A stretch of 64,000 nucleotides of DNA, taken from Choristoneura fumiferana. Lineage: Eukaryota > Arthropoda > Insecta > Lepidoptera > Tortricidae. Below, in pieces: positions 1 through 10,670 of the stretch. The notes under the pieces were generated by a model, which was not told where the DNA came from, did no database searches, and was given only the letters and a program-made list of their open reading frames with translations. The stretch lies in NCBI RefSeq assembly GCF_025370935.1, contig NC_133491.1, positions 7,447,336-7,511,335 on the forward strand. The letters are read 5' to 3'. A program made the position numbers and the translations under genes. Position 1 is the first letter of the stretch; every line of letters begins with the position of its first letter.

Positions 1-40
1 ATATATAATAATAATAATAATAATTTATTGTTATAACTGT
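1..40 (-). repeat. LINE 3' tail: AATAAA plus (TTA)n
   Basis: On the minus strand the sequence reads AATAAA followed by about seven TTA units and then ATATAT at the window edge. A polyadenylation signal just before a short tandem tail is what CR1-like LINEs use in place of poly(A). The assignment to the LINE whose ORFs lie at 491-5299 is an inference from orientation and distance. Confidence 0.55.
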
Positions 41-194
41 GTCGTTTACATGTATAGTTTTGAGGCCTCCTAGTAGGTAAGTAGGTTACCTGTAGCAGGA
101 GACCCGCTCTTCCAAAATAGTATTATTATAAATTACAGTCTACGCTCGTAACAATAATTAGGAACTTAACCTAGGTACTTAAAACAAGTGTGTA

Positions 195-198
<4 letters not shown>

Positions 199-262
<64 letters not shown>
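199..262. repeat. (TG)n microsatellite
   Basis: About 32 near-perfect TG dinucleotides. It lies in what appears to be the LINE 3' UTR, so it is either part of the element or arose inside this copy. Confidence 0.95.
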
Positions 263-490
263 TGTGAATGTTTCCTTGTGTGTTTGCACATGTGAATATC
301 TAGCTTTACATTACAACCATACTACTCATACAGCACACAAAACAACATTCTATGTATTTGATATATCAGAATTCAGTTCATAAGAATTTCTTCAGTTTCA
401 ATGTAGGTGAGATCCATTATATACCTAACTAACGCCTTTTTACAATGAAATTGGTTTAAAGGGTAAATTTGTATTTTCTTGTTGATTACA

Positions 491-3331
491 TTATACATAT
501 GCGGTAATTGTACAGTACTGTCTCCTTGCAAACACAGATTTAAAAGATGGTACAGGCGCCACAGTGATGGCTCTCCTAGGCTTGGTAGTCTGAGTTTTGA
601 AAATTAGGTTATTATGTAGTTTAAGGATTGCCCGCAAAATATAGAGTTTGCGCATACTTAAGACCTTGCAGCAATTGTATAACTCTGTCGTTGGGTATCT
701 ATAAGGTTTAAAAAACATTGTCTTAAGTAGGCACCTCTGCCCTCTTTCAACTTCAAGAAACTTAACTTTAGAAGCACCACCCCATACCGGAATACAGTAA
801 GTCATTATTGATTGCGCCAAAGAAATGTATATGCGAACCAACAGCGAAGAGTCAGCTATGTGCCTAAGAATTTTGAATATCCATATAAGCTTGCGAATTC
901 TATTGTTGATGTACTCGATGTGAGGATGCCATGATAAACGCTGGTCAATAATGATGCCAAGATATTTGGTTGAGGAGACTCTGTTCAAATAAGAGCAGTC
1001 ACAGTGGAAGTTATAGGAAGGGTTACAGGTGTGAATTTTCAACCTAAGTTCACTGGATGGTTGTGTACTATTAGTTTTAGAGAAACAGATATAGTTAGTT
1101 TTCGTGATATTAAGAGTAAGTAAATTACTTCTTAGCCAAGAATTTATAAGTTGCAAGCCTCGTTCAGCCACACCATGCAGTGAGTCCCAACCACTCCCAG
1201 TAAATACAACTACAGTGTCATCCGCATAAGAGATAATGTGTCCGTCTTTAATTTTCATGTTAGTGAGATCATTGAGATAAATAAGAAAGAGAGTGGGACC
1301 AAGGACACTGCCCTGTGGGACACCATAATAGACCAGAGAATCACTACTTATGTAGTTACCAACCCTTACACTTTGGCACCGGTCAGATAAATAATCCGAC
1401 AACAAATCAAGCGCTTTACCCCTAACACCTAGCTGCTCCAGTCTGTTTACAAGGATAGGGAGAGAGACCGTATCAAAGGCTTTTTTTAGGTCTAGAAAGA
1501 TTGCCAGTGATTTATTGCCCTTGTCTACTTCATTACAGAGTAGTGATGTTAATTTTACAATAGCGTCCTCGGTTGATTTGCCCTTCCTAAAACCAAATTG
1601 TGATTCCGAAAGTAGATTAAATTTATTAAGATATGAGACTAATCTGTTGTTAATTAATTTTTCTAATATTTTGGAAATAGCAGTAAGTACCGAGATTGGT
1701 CTGTAATTATTAGGGTTAGACCTCTCCCCATTCTTATAAACAGGCGTGACCAGCGCTTTTTTGAGTGGAGCTGGGAAGAGTCCTTCATTAAAACAGAGAT
1801 TCGCCAGATGACTAATGATGGGAGAAACAATTTCAGAACAGTTCTTTAGGAATTTAATAGATACACCGTCATGCCCAGGTGAGCTATCTGATTTGAGCGA
1901 CATTAGAGTGCTAGTTATTTCAGTTGGGTCCGTATCCAAGAGGACAAAAGAGGACGAAGGGGCAATAGGCGAAGTTCGCTGATTATTAAAATAATTATTG
2001 TTATGAGAATTAAAAGATATTATGTCATCGGCTAAATTCTTACCAATGTTGGTAAAAAAGTCATTTGCGAAGTTTACAGACTCCTCAGGGGTTGCTTTAT
2101 GTTTTAACAGTTCAGTATTATTCGATTTCGTTGGTTTATAATTTGTTATAGATTTGATTGATGACCAGAGTGCCTTAGAGTTCAAAGCATTTTTTTCTAA
2201 CAATAGTCGATCATGTTTGCGTTTAAGTGATTTAATTACCTTATTAGTAAAATTCCGATATCTAGTGTATGTGATCCTTAGTATCTCATTATCCGGTTCT
2301 GAACGGAGCCTTAGCTGCATCCTGTTCCTGTTGTTTATACAACGCAATACACCTGGTGTGATCCAAGGTTTGATATTACGCTGATTTCTAGGTATGCATT
2401 TAACTACTGTACTCTCCCTGATCGCCTCGTTTATATTATTTGTAAGAATTTCAATGAGCTGAGTTGGGTCGTTACACTTAAGTAGAGTATCTAAGTTTTT
2501 TTCACATAGTTTTTTCTTAGCATTTTCATAGTCAATTTTGTTATTTTTAGCTATGTTTGAAACCCTACACTGGTTACCATTCAGAGCAAGAAATGTGGTA
2601 CAGTGGTCAGTTATGGAAGTATTGAGAACTGCTGTGTATGCAGTTGTGTTTTTTTTAGAGATTTTCAGCATAAAATGATCTAAACAATTGCTCAGTCTTG
2701 TGGGACTAAGAAGGCCAGGGAGGATTCCATGAGTACTTAACATATTGAGGTAAGATTGACGGTTAATATTCTCATAAAATTGCTCCTCTTCGCGAGGGAT
2801 TAAGTTAATGTTTATATCTCCAGCTATGACTATGTTAGGTGAGGTTTTTATAGAGTCCAAGTGGTTACTTAAGGAATGTATGAATTGTTGAGCATTAGCC
2901 CATGAGGGTGACCTATAAATTCCTAAAATTGTTAACTTAGATACTTTGATTTGCACACACGTTGCATTTAATAAGTTTAATTCCTCACAGAACGCATTAA
3001 GGTTATCCTTAAAGTAAACAACAACCCCATCATTTTGGTTTAATAAGTTTTGTGTTGCAAAAGAGGTATATTGACTCAATTGAGGAATAGGTTTAAATTG
3101 GTTTAGCCGACATTCAGTTAAAATTATAATGTCCGGCATTATTTGGAGTTGTGTTAGGGTAATTTGGAAATCAGTGAAGTTACAATATATGCTCCGAATA
3201 TTTTGCGATACTATAGAGAGGTAGTTAGAGTGCAAAGGTAAGTGTTGTTTGAGGTCCTGAGGATCACATACAAAAGAATGGGCTATTTCAGTATTATCAA
3301 TATCATCTATAATCATAAGTTGACTAGACAT
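491..3331 (-). CDS. LINE ORF2: APE-like endonuclease and reverse transcriptase
   Basis: A 946-residue protein that would nick target DNA and prime reverse transcription of the element RNA. The endonuclease covers about residues 37-245: the SQNIRS start, catalytic Glu in LTEC (E73), GDIN (171-174) and TDH (241-243, the usual SDH/TDH end motif). The reverse transcriptase covers about residues 520-800: DLKKAFD (614-620), YYGVPQGSVLGP (668-679) and YADD (702-705) supply the catalytic aspartates. A thumb-like region with KYLGIIID follows near residue 800. Length and domain order fit CR1/Jockey-group ORF2 and there is no RNase H domain. The first Met precedes the endonuclease by about 36 residues, so the N terminus looks complete. 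No internal stop or frameshift is present. Confidence 0.93.
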   Translation of the reverse strand: MSSQLMIIDDIDNTEIAHSFVCDPQDLKQHLPLHSNYLSIVSQNIRSIYCNFTDFQITLTQLQIMPDIIILTECRLNQFKPIPQLSQYTSFATQNLLNQNDGVVVYFKDNLNAFCEELNLLNATCVQIKVSKLTILGIYRSPSWANAQQFIHSLSNHLDSIKTSPNIVIAGDININLIPREEEQFYENINRQSYLNMLSTHGILPGLLSPTRLSNCLDHFMLKISKKNTTAYTAVLNTSITDHCTTFLALNGNQCRVSNIAKNNKIDYENAKKKLCEKNLDTLLKCNDPTQLIEILTNNINEAIRESTVVKCIPRNQRNIKPWITPGVLRCINNRNRMQLRLRSEPDNEILRITYTRYRNFTNKVIKSLKRKHDRLLLEKNALNSKALWSSIKSITNYKPTKSNNTELLKHKATPEESVNFANDFFTNIGKNLADDIISFNSHNNNYFNNQRTSPIAPSSSFVLLDTDPTEITSTLMSLKSDSSPGHDGVSIKFLKNCSEIVSPIISHLANLCFNEGLFPAPLKKALVTPVYKNGERSNPNNYRPISVLTAISKILEKLINNRLVSYLNKFNLLSESQFGFRKGKSTEDAIVKLTSLLCNEVDKGNKSLAIFLDLKKAFDTVSLPILVNRLEQLGVRGKALDLLSDYLSDRCQSVRVGNYISSDSLVYYGVPQGSVLGPTLFLIYLNDLTNMKIKDGHIISYADDTVVVFTGSGWDSLHGVAERGLQLINSWLRSNLLTLNITKTNYICFSKTNSTQPSSELRLKIHTCNPSYNFHCDCSYLNRVSSTKYLGIIIDQRLSWHPHIEYINNRIRKLIWIFKILRHIADSSLLVRIYISLAQSIMTYCIPVWGGASKVKFLEVERGQRCLLKTMFFKPYRYPTTELYNCCKVLSMRKLYILRAILKLHNNLIFKTQTTKPRRAITVAPVPSFKSVFARRQYCTITAYV

Positions 3332-4387
3332 TACGTCGAGTTTTTTTTGTTTAGAAAAAGGTTAAAAGTGTTATTTGATGTACAATCATATTCAGCTTTA
3401 AGGCAAATTAAAGGTATGTATTTGATTAAATGAGAAGAGCACGGTACGCACAGATCAGTGTCCTCGACTACCATGGGATCTGTCATTTCAATAAGAAGAG
3501 ATAATGAAGTAGTACATAATAGTTGTGAAGTGTTGTTTTGGTTGAGAATTTTATGTATGTAGGATGTGCAGTTATAGATTTGTACAGTATAGGCTTGATA
3601 GGTATTTTTTGTACGTGTGTGTGTATGCGTGTGTGAGAGTGTAAACAATTCTAAAATATACCATTTGTTACTAGGCAAGCAGAGTTGCCGATAGGTGATC
3701 TTAAAAACAATTAAAGAAAACATGCCATAAACAGTTGTGTACAGTATTAGAATTACATCATGGGTACTAGGAGTACATAGCAACCCATGAGTACTCTCAA
3801 TGTTGTTTATCTAATTTAAATAGGCAAAAAGCTGAGTTTTCGCTACCAGGGCGACATAGAGTATTGAAACTTAAGACTTCAAGTTGAATACCAATGTAAA
3901 ACATAGAATGTGAATAGTTAAATAATGTACTAGGGCCACATAAAATAATAGGCAGTGAGCATAACCCAAGACCCTGATGCACAAAAATAATTGTAAATAA
4001 ATGGAAACAGTGAAGCGATGCACCAGGACGACATAAAACCAATTGCAGTATGAACTGGGCAACACACTGCGGAAATATAAACAAAGAAAAATAAATTGTT
4101 CCCACGGCTAAACGAAAACAGCAAAACAATGTACTAGGACCACATGAAACCAGATGCAGTAGGTGCAGGTCATCACACTGTTCATTATTTATGATTTTTA
4201 TAAAGGAATAATAAGAATAACCACGCAACGCACCAGGACTACATAAGACCACAGGCAGTCGGACAAAGTCACCACATCTTGCATTGCTGTTTGTTACAAA
4301 CAAATTATGTTTAGAGATTTTCCACACCAAATCAGAACTGAGATCAGAGTATTTAATATAAGTACATAAAAAATAACAAGCCAGTTG
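3332..4387 (-). other. Long ORF1-ORF2 spacer of the LINE
   Basis: About 1.05 kb separates the two LINE ORFs, whereas ORF1 and ORF2 in such elements usually overlap or lie close. Two minus-strand open frames fill it (3783-3331, 150 codons; 4330-3797, 177 codons). Neither shows a recognisable domain. The first contains a CACACACG-rich stretch, and the second is made of repeats described separately. The first ends exactly where ORF2 begins (its stop region touches 3331), which could permit stop-start reinitiation, but this is inference. It may be untranslated spacer. Confidence 0.6.
3840..4250 (-). repeat. Five-fold iterated ~20-bp motif in LINE spacer
   Basis: On the minus strand a motif close to TTATGTNGTCCTGGTGC recurs at about 4227-4246, 4131-4150, 4021-4040, 3929-3948 and 3845-3864, spaced 84-111 bp. 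The neighbouring sequence is only weakly repeated. In the 177-codon frame the motif reads as LC(R/G/S)P(G/S). Related forms (CACCCTGGTACC) occur just before the ORF1 ATG (about 5258-5275) and in the 5' leader (about 5426-5440). The regular spacing points to tandem duplication or to retained binding or structural sites. Confidence 0.75.
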
Positions 4388-5299
4388 TCAGTCCTCTTTA
4401 GCTAGTCTCTCAATCTGTTTCTCATTAGTAATCAAAAACACTTCGGAATTGTCATCCTTTCGAAGGTAAACATTACCGTAACTCGTCCAACAGTGCTTGA
4501 AGTTTCCCTTCTTTTTCAGTTCCCTAGCAAGGAAGTGCAATCTAGAGGCTCGCAGGGTAAGTTGTTCAGATATAAAGATAGGGGTGTTCGGGTTAGTCAC
4601 CATACCCAAGTGCTTCGCTCGTAGATTTTCACTGTTTTTCAAATTAAACGCCTTAGACAACTTTAATATGTCATTCCGAATTAGTGTCGATGTGGTTTCC
4701 ACAATAATAGCCGAGTTATTTGTATTTTCCTTCTTATTCTTTATTCTGTAGATATCTTTGATATCCGATGACTTAATAGGGCAGGAGACCGATTCCCCAA
4801 GGCTGCTAACCATATGAATGAGTGTGTTTTTCGTTTCACTTTTCTGAATAGGAACGTTTTTTATCATGAAGTTTGTTTTTCTGTTTTCTCGTTCCAGGTC
4901 TAAAACTTTATATTCAAGCATTGCGATGTACTTTCTGTCCTCACGTACCTCAGCTTCAAGTTTATTAATTTTGGTCTGGCTTTCATCGTACTTCGCAGAT
5001 AGATAAGAAACGGCATCCTCGATACTCAAATTAGACTGCTTTATGTCATTTAGCATATCGGTATTTTTTTTTATCTCCGCAAGATGTGCCTGGAGCATGG
5101 TAGACATCATTGTTTGCATTTCTTTTTTAAACGTAGCAAAATCGTCTTCTCTCTTACGCTTGTTTCTTATTGTAATGTTGGTAGTTGGAGTGACCTGAGA
5201 CTGAGCCGCATCGGCAATATTCGGTTCAGAGCAGGACTTTTCAATTGGACTACTCATGGTACCAGGGTGATATAACCGCTGAGGATGTGCAATAGTCAC
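4388..5299 (-). CDS. LINE ORF1: coiled-coil protein with FP25K-like C-terminal domain
   Basis: A 303-residue nucleic-acid-binding protein presumed to coat the LINE RNA. After a polar N terminus with a basic patch (RNKRKRED, about 45-52), a long heptad-rich coiled coil runs over about residues 55-140. The stretch NFMIKNVP (about 143-150) begins the RNA-binding core. The C terminus (IFISEQLT ... VYLRKDD) resembles the baculovirus FP25K-like domain often seen in lepidopteran LINE ORF1 proteins; this is recalled family knowledge, not a search result. An internal Met at residue 15 (5257) lies right after the CCTGGTACC motif and is an equally plausible start. There are no zinc knuckles. The frame is intact. 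Confidence 0.85.
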   Translation of the reverse strand: MTIAHPQRLYHPGTMSSPIEKSCSEPNIADAAQSQVTPTTNITIRNKRKREDDFATFKKEMQTMMSTMLQAHLAEIKKNTDMLNDIKQSNLSIEDAVSYLSAKYDESQTKINKLEAEVREDRKYIAMLEYKVLDLERENRKTNFMIKNVPIQKSETKNTLIHMVSSLGESVSCPIKSSDIKDIYRIKNKKENTNNSAIIVETTSTLIRNDILKLSKAFNLKNSENLRAKHLGMVTNPNTPIFISEQLTLRASRLHFLARELKKKGNFKHCWTSYGNVYLRKDDNSEVFLITNEKQIERLAKED

Positions 5300-5490
5300 T
5301 CACTAACCTTATTGGATAGTACTAATGAGGGGGCGGAGCAACTATGACCCCAGTCCGCTATTCACGTTTGCGCATGCGACGGTTTTCAAGTAAAATGTAA
5401 TTAATTAGGTAACTCACGGACACTGCGGTACCAGGGTGTCAGCGCTACAGCAGTGAGTCGTAGATCGGTCGGTCTCACCTCCTTGTCGTT
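5300..5490 (-). promoter_or_regulatory. Probable LINE 5' leader / internal promoter
   Basis: This is a GC-richer stretch upstream of ORF1. It repeats the ACCCTGGTACCG motif (about 5426-5440) that also abuts the ORF1 start. LINEs of this type carry an internal promoter here. I see no certain initiator, and the element's 5' boundary is estimated. Confidence 0.4.
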
Positions 5491-5609
5491 TATGCACTTC
5501 TATTTTATTAACTTCTTTTGTGTAATGTAGAAATTGAATTATTTTGACTAAAAACGCAATACGAGTCTGTAGACACAACTACACCAGAAGGCGGCCCGAG
5601 GGGAAGAGG

Positions 5610-5797
5610 NNNNNNNNNNNNNNNNNNNNNNNNNNNNNNNNNNNNNNNNNNNNNNNNNNNNNNNNNNNNNNNNNNNNNNNNNNNNNNNNNNNNNNNNNNN
5701 NNNNNNNNNNNNNNNNNNNNNNNNNNNNNNNNNNNNNNNNNNNNNNNNNNNNNNNNNNNNNNNNNNNNNNNNNNNNNNNNNNNNNNNNNNNNNNNNN
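5610..5797. other. Assembly gap (188 N)
   Basis: Run of N. Any frame crossing it is an artefact. Confidence 1.
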
Positions 5798-8700
5798 AGC
5801 CGAATATTTCCGTCATGCCATGTATTTTGTTTAGCCTTTGTTTTGTTTTGTAGGTGAGTAGGAGTTGGATGTTTTGCGGTTGAGAATGGTCACCGAGACA
5901 GTCCCATCTCTAACTTATTGTAATATGGACCCAAATTGATTTGTAAATATCATTGCATTCAAGATTTTGGAACATAAAAGGCGGACGAAAATATTTGTAT
6001 CCGAGTTTAAAGTCTCAGTGGAGACTTGAATTTGATGTGCGGTTATCGGCATCGTTTTACGACACGAAATTTTTATGTACCTATATTTTACCCAGTTGGT
6101 ACTAATAAAACTTGGTCCTAGCTTACGAGCAAAAATCTAGCATCTAAGTAAAAGTGACAGGACTCCTGAATACCGAATCACTATTATTCACCACAGATTA
6201 TAAAATTTAAGACCGCAATGAATTTAATGGCACCGACCGACCGAACTCTCAGGGCGGTAAGAGCTTGCAATTTACTAAAAACAAACGCCCTCGCTGTCTC
6301 ACAATTTGAACGAATCGCTTAGCGAAAACATTAGCTACGGCTCAAAGGCTTTTCAGCGCAAATTGTACGTGAAATTCAACTGGCAACGCTTTCGGGTCGC
6401 GCAGATTAGGGGTCGATATCGTGCCTAGTTTGAACTTAGACGATACTGCCGTATCAGACTTAAGATGTTGTCTTTCCCTAATTTAACAATGTACATTTAA
6501 TATCATAGGGATCATGAACAAGATTCAGCCTTGTTAGAATTCAAAGTAATTCGAAAACATTAACAAGAGTATTCTACTTTAGTATAATGTTAATTTCCTT
6601 TCCTGGAAATTTAACTTTGATCTAAAATTAAAAGTAGCTTGAAGGTAAATTAAACTTCAGCTACATTTTAATAATAAATTAATAGACGAAACATGGTCGA
6701 ATCAGAACTAAAAGTAGTAGTCATATCAAGGAGGTGGTTCTCAGCGTCGTGGTGGCGTGACTAAGTGTTTACTTAGATCTTTGTACGTCTCGTCTGAGCA
6801 AATACTTTTATCGTTATTGACACAGTGTTGAGTTGCCGTCTACTGAATGCCTACGAGGGTTTTTTTTTTGGTTGCCCTTCGATATAATAATATTGGTTGT
6901 TTTCTTTATCTACTGCCTTCAGAGGAAAGGAGCTGGAAAAGCCTGATAAAATTGTAATCAATCGCTGCTACTTATAAGTATTAGGCTAAGAAAATCTTAA
7001 TTATTTTGTTGCTTCCATTCACTGGCCGTAATTACTTGTCTGTATCTGAGCAAAAGCTTAACTTCTTAACTCATAAAACATTCGTCACATTGTAACAATA
7101 ATTTTTAGGTATTTTTTTGGCCGTTGGTCATTAGCAAAAATTGTAGATTTCAATTTAGCATTAACACACAGGTCATTAATATAAAATTCTTCTAAAATTA
7201 AGAGTTTTGAACGTTTTTATAAGCCATGACAAGAAAACAAATTGAAACGTCTTTAGAATTCACATGGCGGAAACGAATTTAATTTATCGATGTCTCATTC
7301 AAACTGCGGACGACTTCGTTGCGTCGTACGACAATTACACGGGCACAAAGTTTACTCGTATAAGTCGCTAAGACTGTATCACCAGGGCATAAAGTAGTAT
7401 TTTAGATGTTGAATGTATCGATAAATTTTGCAGAAACGGTATTGAAGTGACAGAACTTTAATAGGAGTTTAACAAATAGCTAAACATTTTGTATTTCAAG
7501 GAACGTCTTGAATGCGTAGTTTGCTCAACAAAAGGATGGGCCGCCTTCATTTGTTCGATCTCTCGTCAGATACCATCTGCAGTTTTTTTCTCTACGGCAA
7601 TACTTGACCAAGGTGAAATAGATATTTGTTCAACTAGCCAGAAAATCAACAGTCATTGTGTTTTTATGCCAAGGTGGTAATAAGTTGTTTTGACAATGGT
7701 TCGGCACGGTCGCCAGGATGCACATTGCACATTTGACGTAATAATTTGGTTTTGAATACTTTTAAATAAAAGTAGATTTGCGTGCTTGTTGGGTTAACTT
7801 TAAGAAAAGATGCGCGTAAAGTATAAATTTTGTAATCTTCTTTAGGCTTGAAATCAAAAACTTTTTTGACTATCCTAAATAGGTACACAGTGCAGTCACT
7901 TCTTTTAACATTTTTTTGACATTAAGTAATTTGTATCATTTCACTTATTGAAGTTTCAGGTGCGCTCAAGTTTTAAAGTTCATGCATGATCGAAAGTATG
8001 GTAGTGTTTATACAAACGAAACGTTTCGCAAATTACATCTTGCATTAGACCAGAAAATGCGCTGCTAAATTTCCATGTGACACTTCCCGCGAGGCAAAAA
8101 TATCAACACAAGACTCGTTCTAACAATAAATACGAAGATAATGCAATATCTGTCTGGCACACAGTGAGTGCAGGCCATTTGCATCGAAAGTAAATGCACT
8201 GAAACTGCCTCCGGTGGAATTTAATAAAAACATATATTAGAACGAGGCCTTGTTTATTTCTGTTCATTTATTTCGAGCGCTGAGCAAGAATGCTTTGAAA
8301 GAATCTTGATGTATACTGCTTAATTTGCTGTGTTGTGATTCCTGTGATATAATTTCAATTTGATGAACAGGGAATTGATTGAAGCGCGGACACCGCAATA
8401 GCAATCAACTTTTACACCTGTTAAGCGACGATAGAAATGGATCTTGAATGCGGTTGTGATTACAGGCGCATCATACAATCGGTGTAACACTGATACTTAC
8501 CTAAGAAAAAAAAGTTCGAAAATTTTCCAGTCGTCTTGTAACTAAATATATACCTATCGATTTAAGTGGTCCTTCTTATTTAACTCCATGTGACCGAATA
8601 CTTAAATATTTCAGCGACTAAGCTAAAAATAAAAACGAGTAAAGATGCTGCTCGTGTTAAGTACAGTAGAGGTCAAGGATAGCTTTACACTTTTAGGCAA

Positions 8701-8869
8701 AAGTTCAATTAAAATGACAGTGACAAAGGTAATAAAGTCTAAAGATATCTTTGACTTCGATTGTACATGCTTTGCCAAAGCTCGAAAAAATCTTACTGTT
8801 TTTGTGTTAATTATAATAAGTCTGCTAGTAGATTTAAGGAACTCTTTGCTCATATTTAAGTGTATTTTT
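5798..8869. other. AT-rich non-coding stretch
   Basis: No open frame with protein-like composition, no RNA gene and no clear repeat end was found in these 3 kb. It is intergenic or intronic DNA, probably with old unrecognised repeats. Confidence 0.6.
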
Positions 8870-8994
8870 TTTCGAAAATACAAACTGAGACATGGATGCA
8901 CAGAAAAACCAGAAAAAGAGACCAGCGCTGGGAATCGAACCCAGGTCCTCAGCAATCCGTGCTGCGTGCTATAACCCCTACACCACCGCTGGAC
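8870..8994 (-). mobile_element. tRNA-derived SINE (family 1), nearly complete
   Basis: On the minus strand a tRNA-like head starts GTCCAGCGGTGGTGTAGGGG (A-box region about 8975-8994). It has a perfect B box, GGTTCGATTCC (about 8932-8942), and a closing acceptor-like GCGCTGGTC, so the head folds like a tRNA with paired ends. A ~45-bp non-tRNA body (TTTCTGTGCATCCATGTCTC) follows and ends in TTTTCG. The same head-body junction recurs at 59068-59142, which makes this a SINE and not a tRNA gene. Confidence 0.85.
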
Positions 8995-9494
8995 AGGAAT
9001 TTAGACACGAATTTTTCCTATGCATACATATCTCAGGTTGCTTATTTCTACTACGCTACTTATGCAGCAGCACTATGCAGCACAGCTGTATTTTTTTTGT
9101 TTTTTACAAAAGTATTCTAAGATCAGCAGTTTATAATAATTAAGATAGTTTTGTATAGTTAATTTCCAAGTTAATTATATTTCCTCTATTAAAACTCTGA
9201 CTTTGACTGATGTCGGCAATGGAAAGATATCTCCAACGAAAATTAGTATTCATAAAACAGCGTAGACGACATAACTAACATCCAATAATTCGTCCTATTA
9301 CGTATTGTGATAACAATTAGGGAAAATTAACGATAAACTTCTTTAGGTAGTCTACCTACGCTAAAAGAAGATGATAAAGTACGAATAAATAATAGTAATA
9401 AATGTGTCAATTACAATAGTATCTGTTTGTAATTTGTAACTGTTCCTAATAAATAAATAAATAATAAAGGCATACATACTTAGATTAATAACTT
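8995..9494. other. AT-rich stretch left of the large repeat
   Basis: Contains TAAATAAATAAATAATAAAGG (about 9450-9470), resembling a LINE 3' tail, but no coding remnant. It ends at the left edge of the 5-kb direct repeat. Confidence 0.45.
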
Positions 9495-10670
9495 TGAAAC
9501 GGAACAAGAGACACCTTGTACCGCTTCGTTCACAAATATATGAATAAATAAATAAATAAACATAAAATTAAATAACTACTGCAAAGTTCACAATGTATTA
9601 AATAAGCCTCTGCTGTTTACCATGTCTGGTCTCTATTATTCGGTTAATCGCTTAGTTATTTACCTAAATGATCACATTAAAAGAAAGGGTGACTATATTT
9701 AATCACAAGTGAATACATGGATTCAAATGAAATATAATATACTTGATGATAAAACAATAAAGCTCTTCGATTTTCACAGCCCCATACATTATTCAAACTT
9801 AGAACTAACCTTCGCTTCCATTCATCTTACGGTGTTAATATGACTATCTCATTACAACCTTTATGAACTTTATTTCCTTCGCGTTCTAACACTTTCATTA
9901 ATAAAAATCGGTAGTTCTCCTATTAGGCGCTGCCTCCCTAGTGATTCATATTGTAAAATTTACCTTAAATGCATGGGATTTGGCCATAATCACAAACAAA
10001 TTAAAAGCGGATAGAGAAGAAGGTATCGTGCGTCTCATGGTCTAACTCTTTTACATATTGTTTAGAATCAACCCTTAGGTTAATTCTTCATTCATTATTC
10101 AGAGTCGTTCACCTGTCTCGCTCTTACTCTTACAAACTCTATTTCTTTCGCACTCTGGCGACTCCATTCAAGCTGCAATATTCTTCTTTTATCGTTCGGA
10201 ACTGACAGCCATATGTCTGTCTCGTTCTGACCTTCGCAAACTCTATTACTATCACACTCGAATGACTTAGTAAAACCGCGTAGTACTCCTGTTAGGTGAT
10301 GCGTTCCTGGTGATTTATACTGTGAGAGATCCGGCTGGAAGCGCGAACATGGAGGCATATAGGGCCCGAGAAAGTTGTAGTTCAAGTACTTGTATACTCC
10401 TTATGACTCCTATTATCCTGGTAGTTAGTGAGGTAGGAAATCCAGCTAGGTGCTTAGCTCGAGGAGAGCGTTAAGCATAAGGAGATTGAGTTATATATGT
10501 GACGTCGTGAAATGTAGGAATATATGTAAACGCCGGGATCGCGAGAGAAACCGTTGACTTTGTAATAATTCTTGTGGCAGGGGGCGCCGCGGTCGCATAG
10601 TATTACGCTATAGTATAAAGACTAGCTGTATGAAGAAGTGTAGGAATTAACTGTAACCCTTTAGACGGTT

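Larger units (their letters stand above)
1..5490 (-). mobile_element. Full-length-looking non-LTR retrotransposon (LINE, CR1/Jockey group)
   Basis: Read on the minus strand the element has a 5' leader (about 5490-5300), ORF1 (5299-4388), a long spacer (4387-3332), ORF2 (3331-491) and a 3' UTR ending near the window edge. There an AATAAA signal is followed by a (TTA)n tail, a common ending for this kind of LINE. Both ORFs are open without frameshifts, so the copy is young and could be competent. The clade call rests on an APE-type endonuclease joined to an RT with a YADD core and the motif VPQGSVLGP; the exact clade (CR1, Daphne-like or another) is not settled. The 5' end is inferred from the loss of leader-like sequence and no TSD was identified. 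The left part may be cut by the window. Confidence 0.85.

Noticed and set aside
198..383. 61-codon Cys-Val repeat protein
   Set aside because: Translation of a (TG)n microsatellite.
5508..5834. Frames of ~100 codons
   Set aside because: They run through an assembly gap.
8920..8994. tRNA gene on the minus strand
   Set aside because: A and B boxes are present, but the same sequence with an attached 3' body recurs at 59068, so it is a SINE head.
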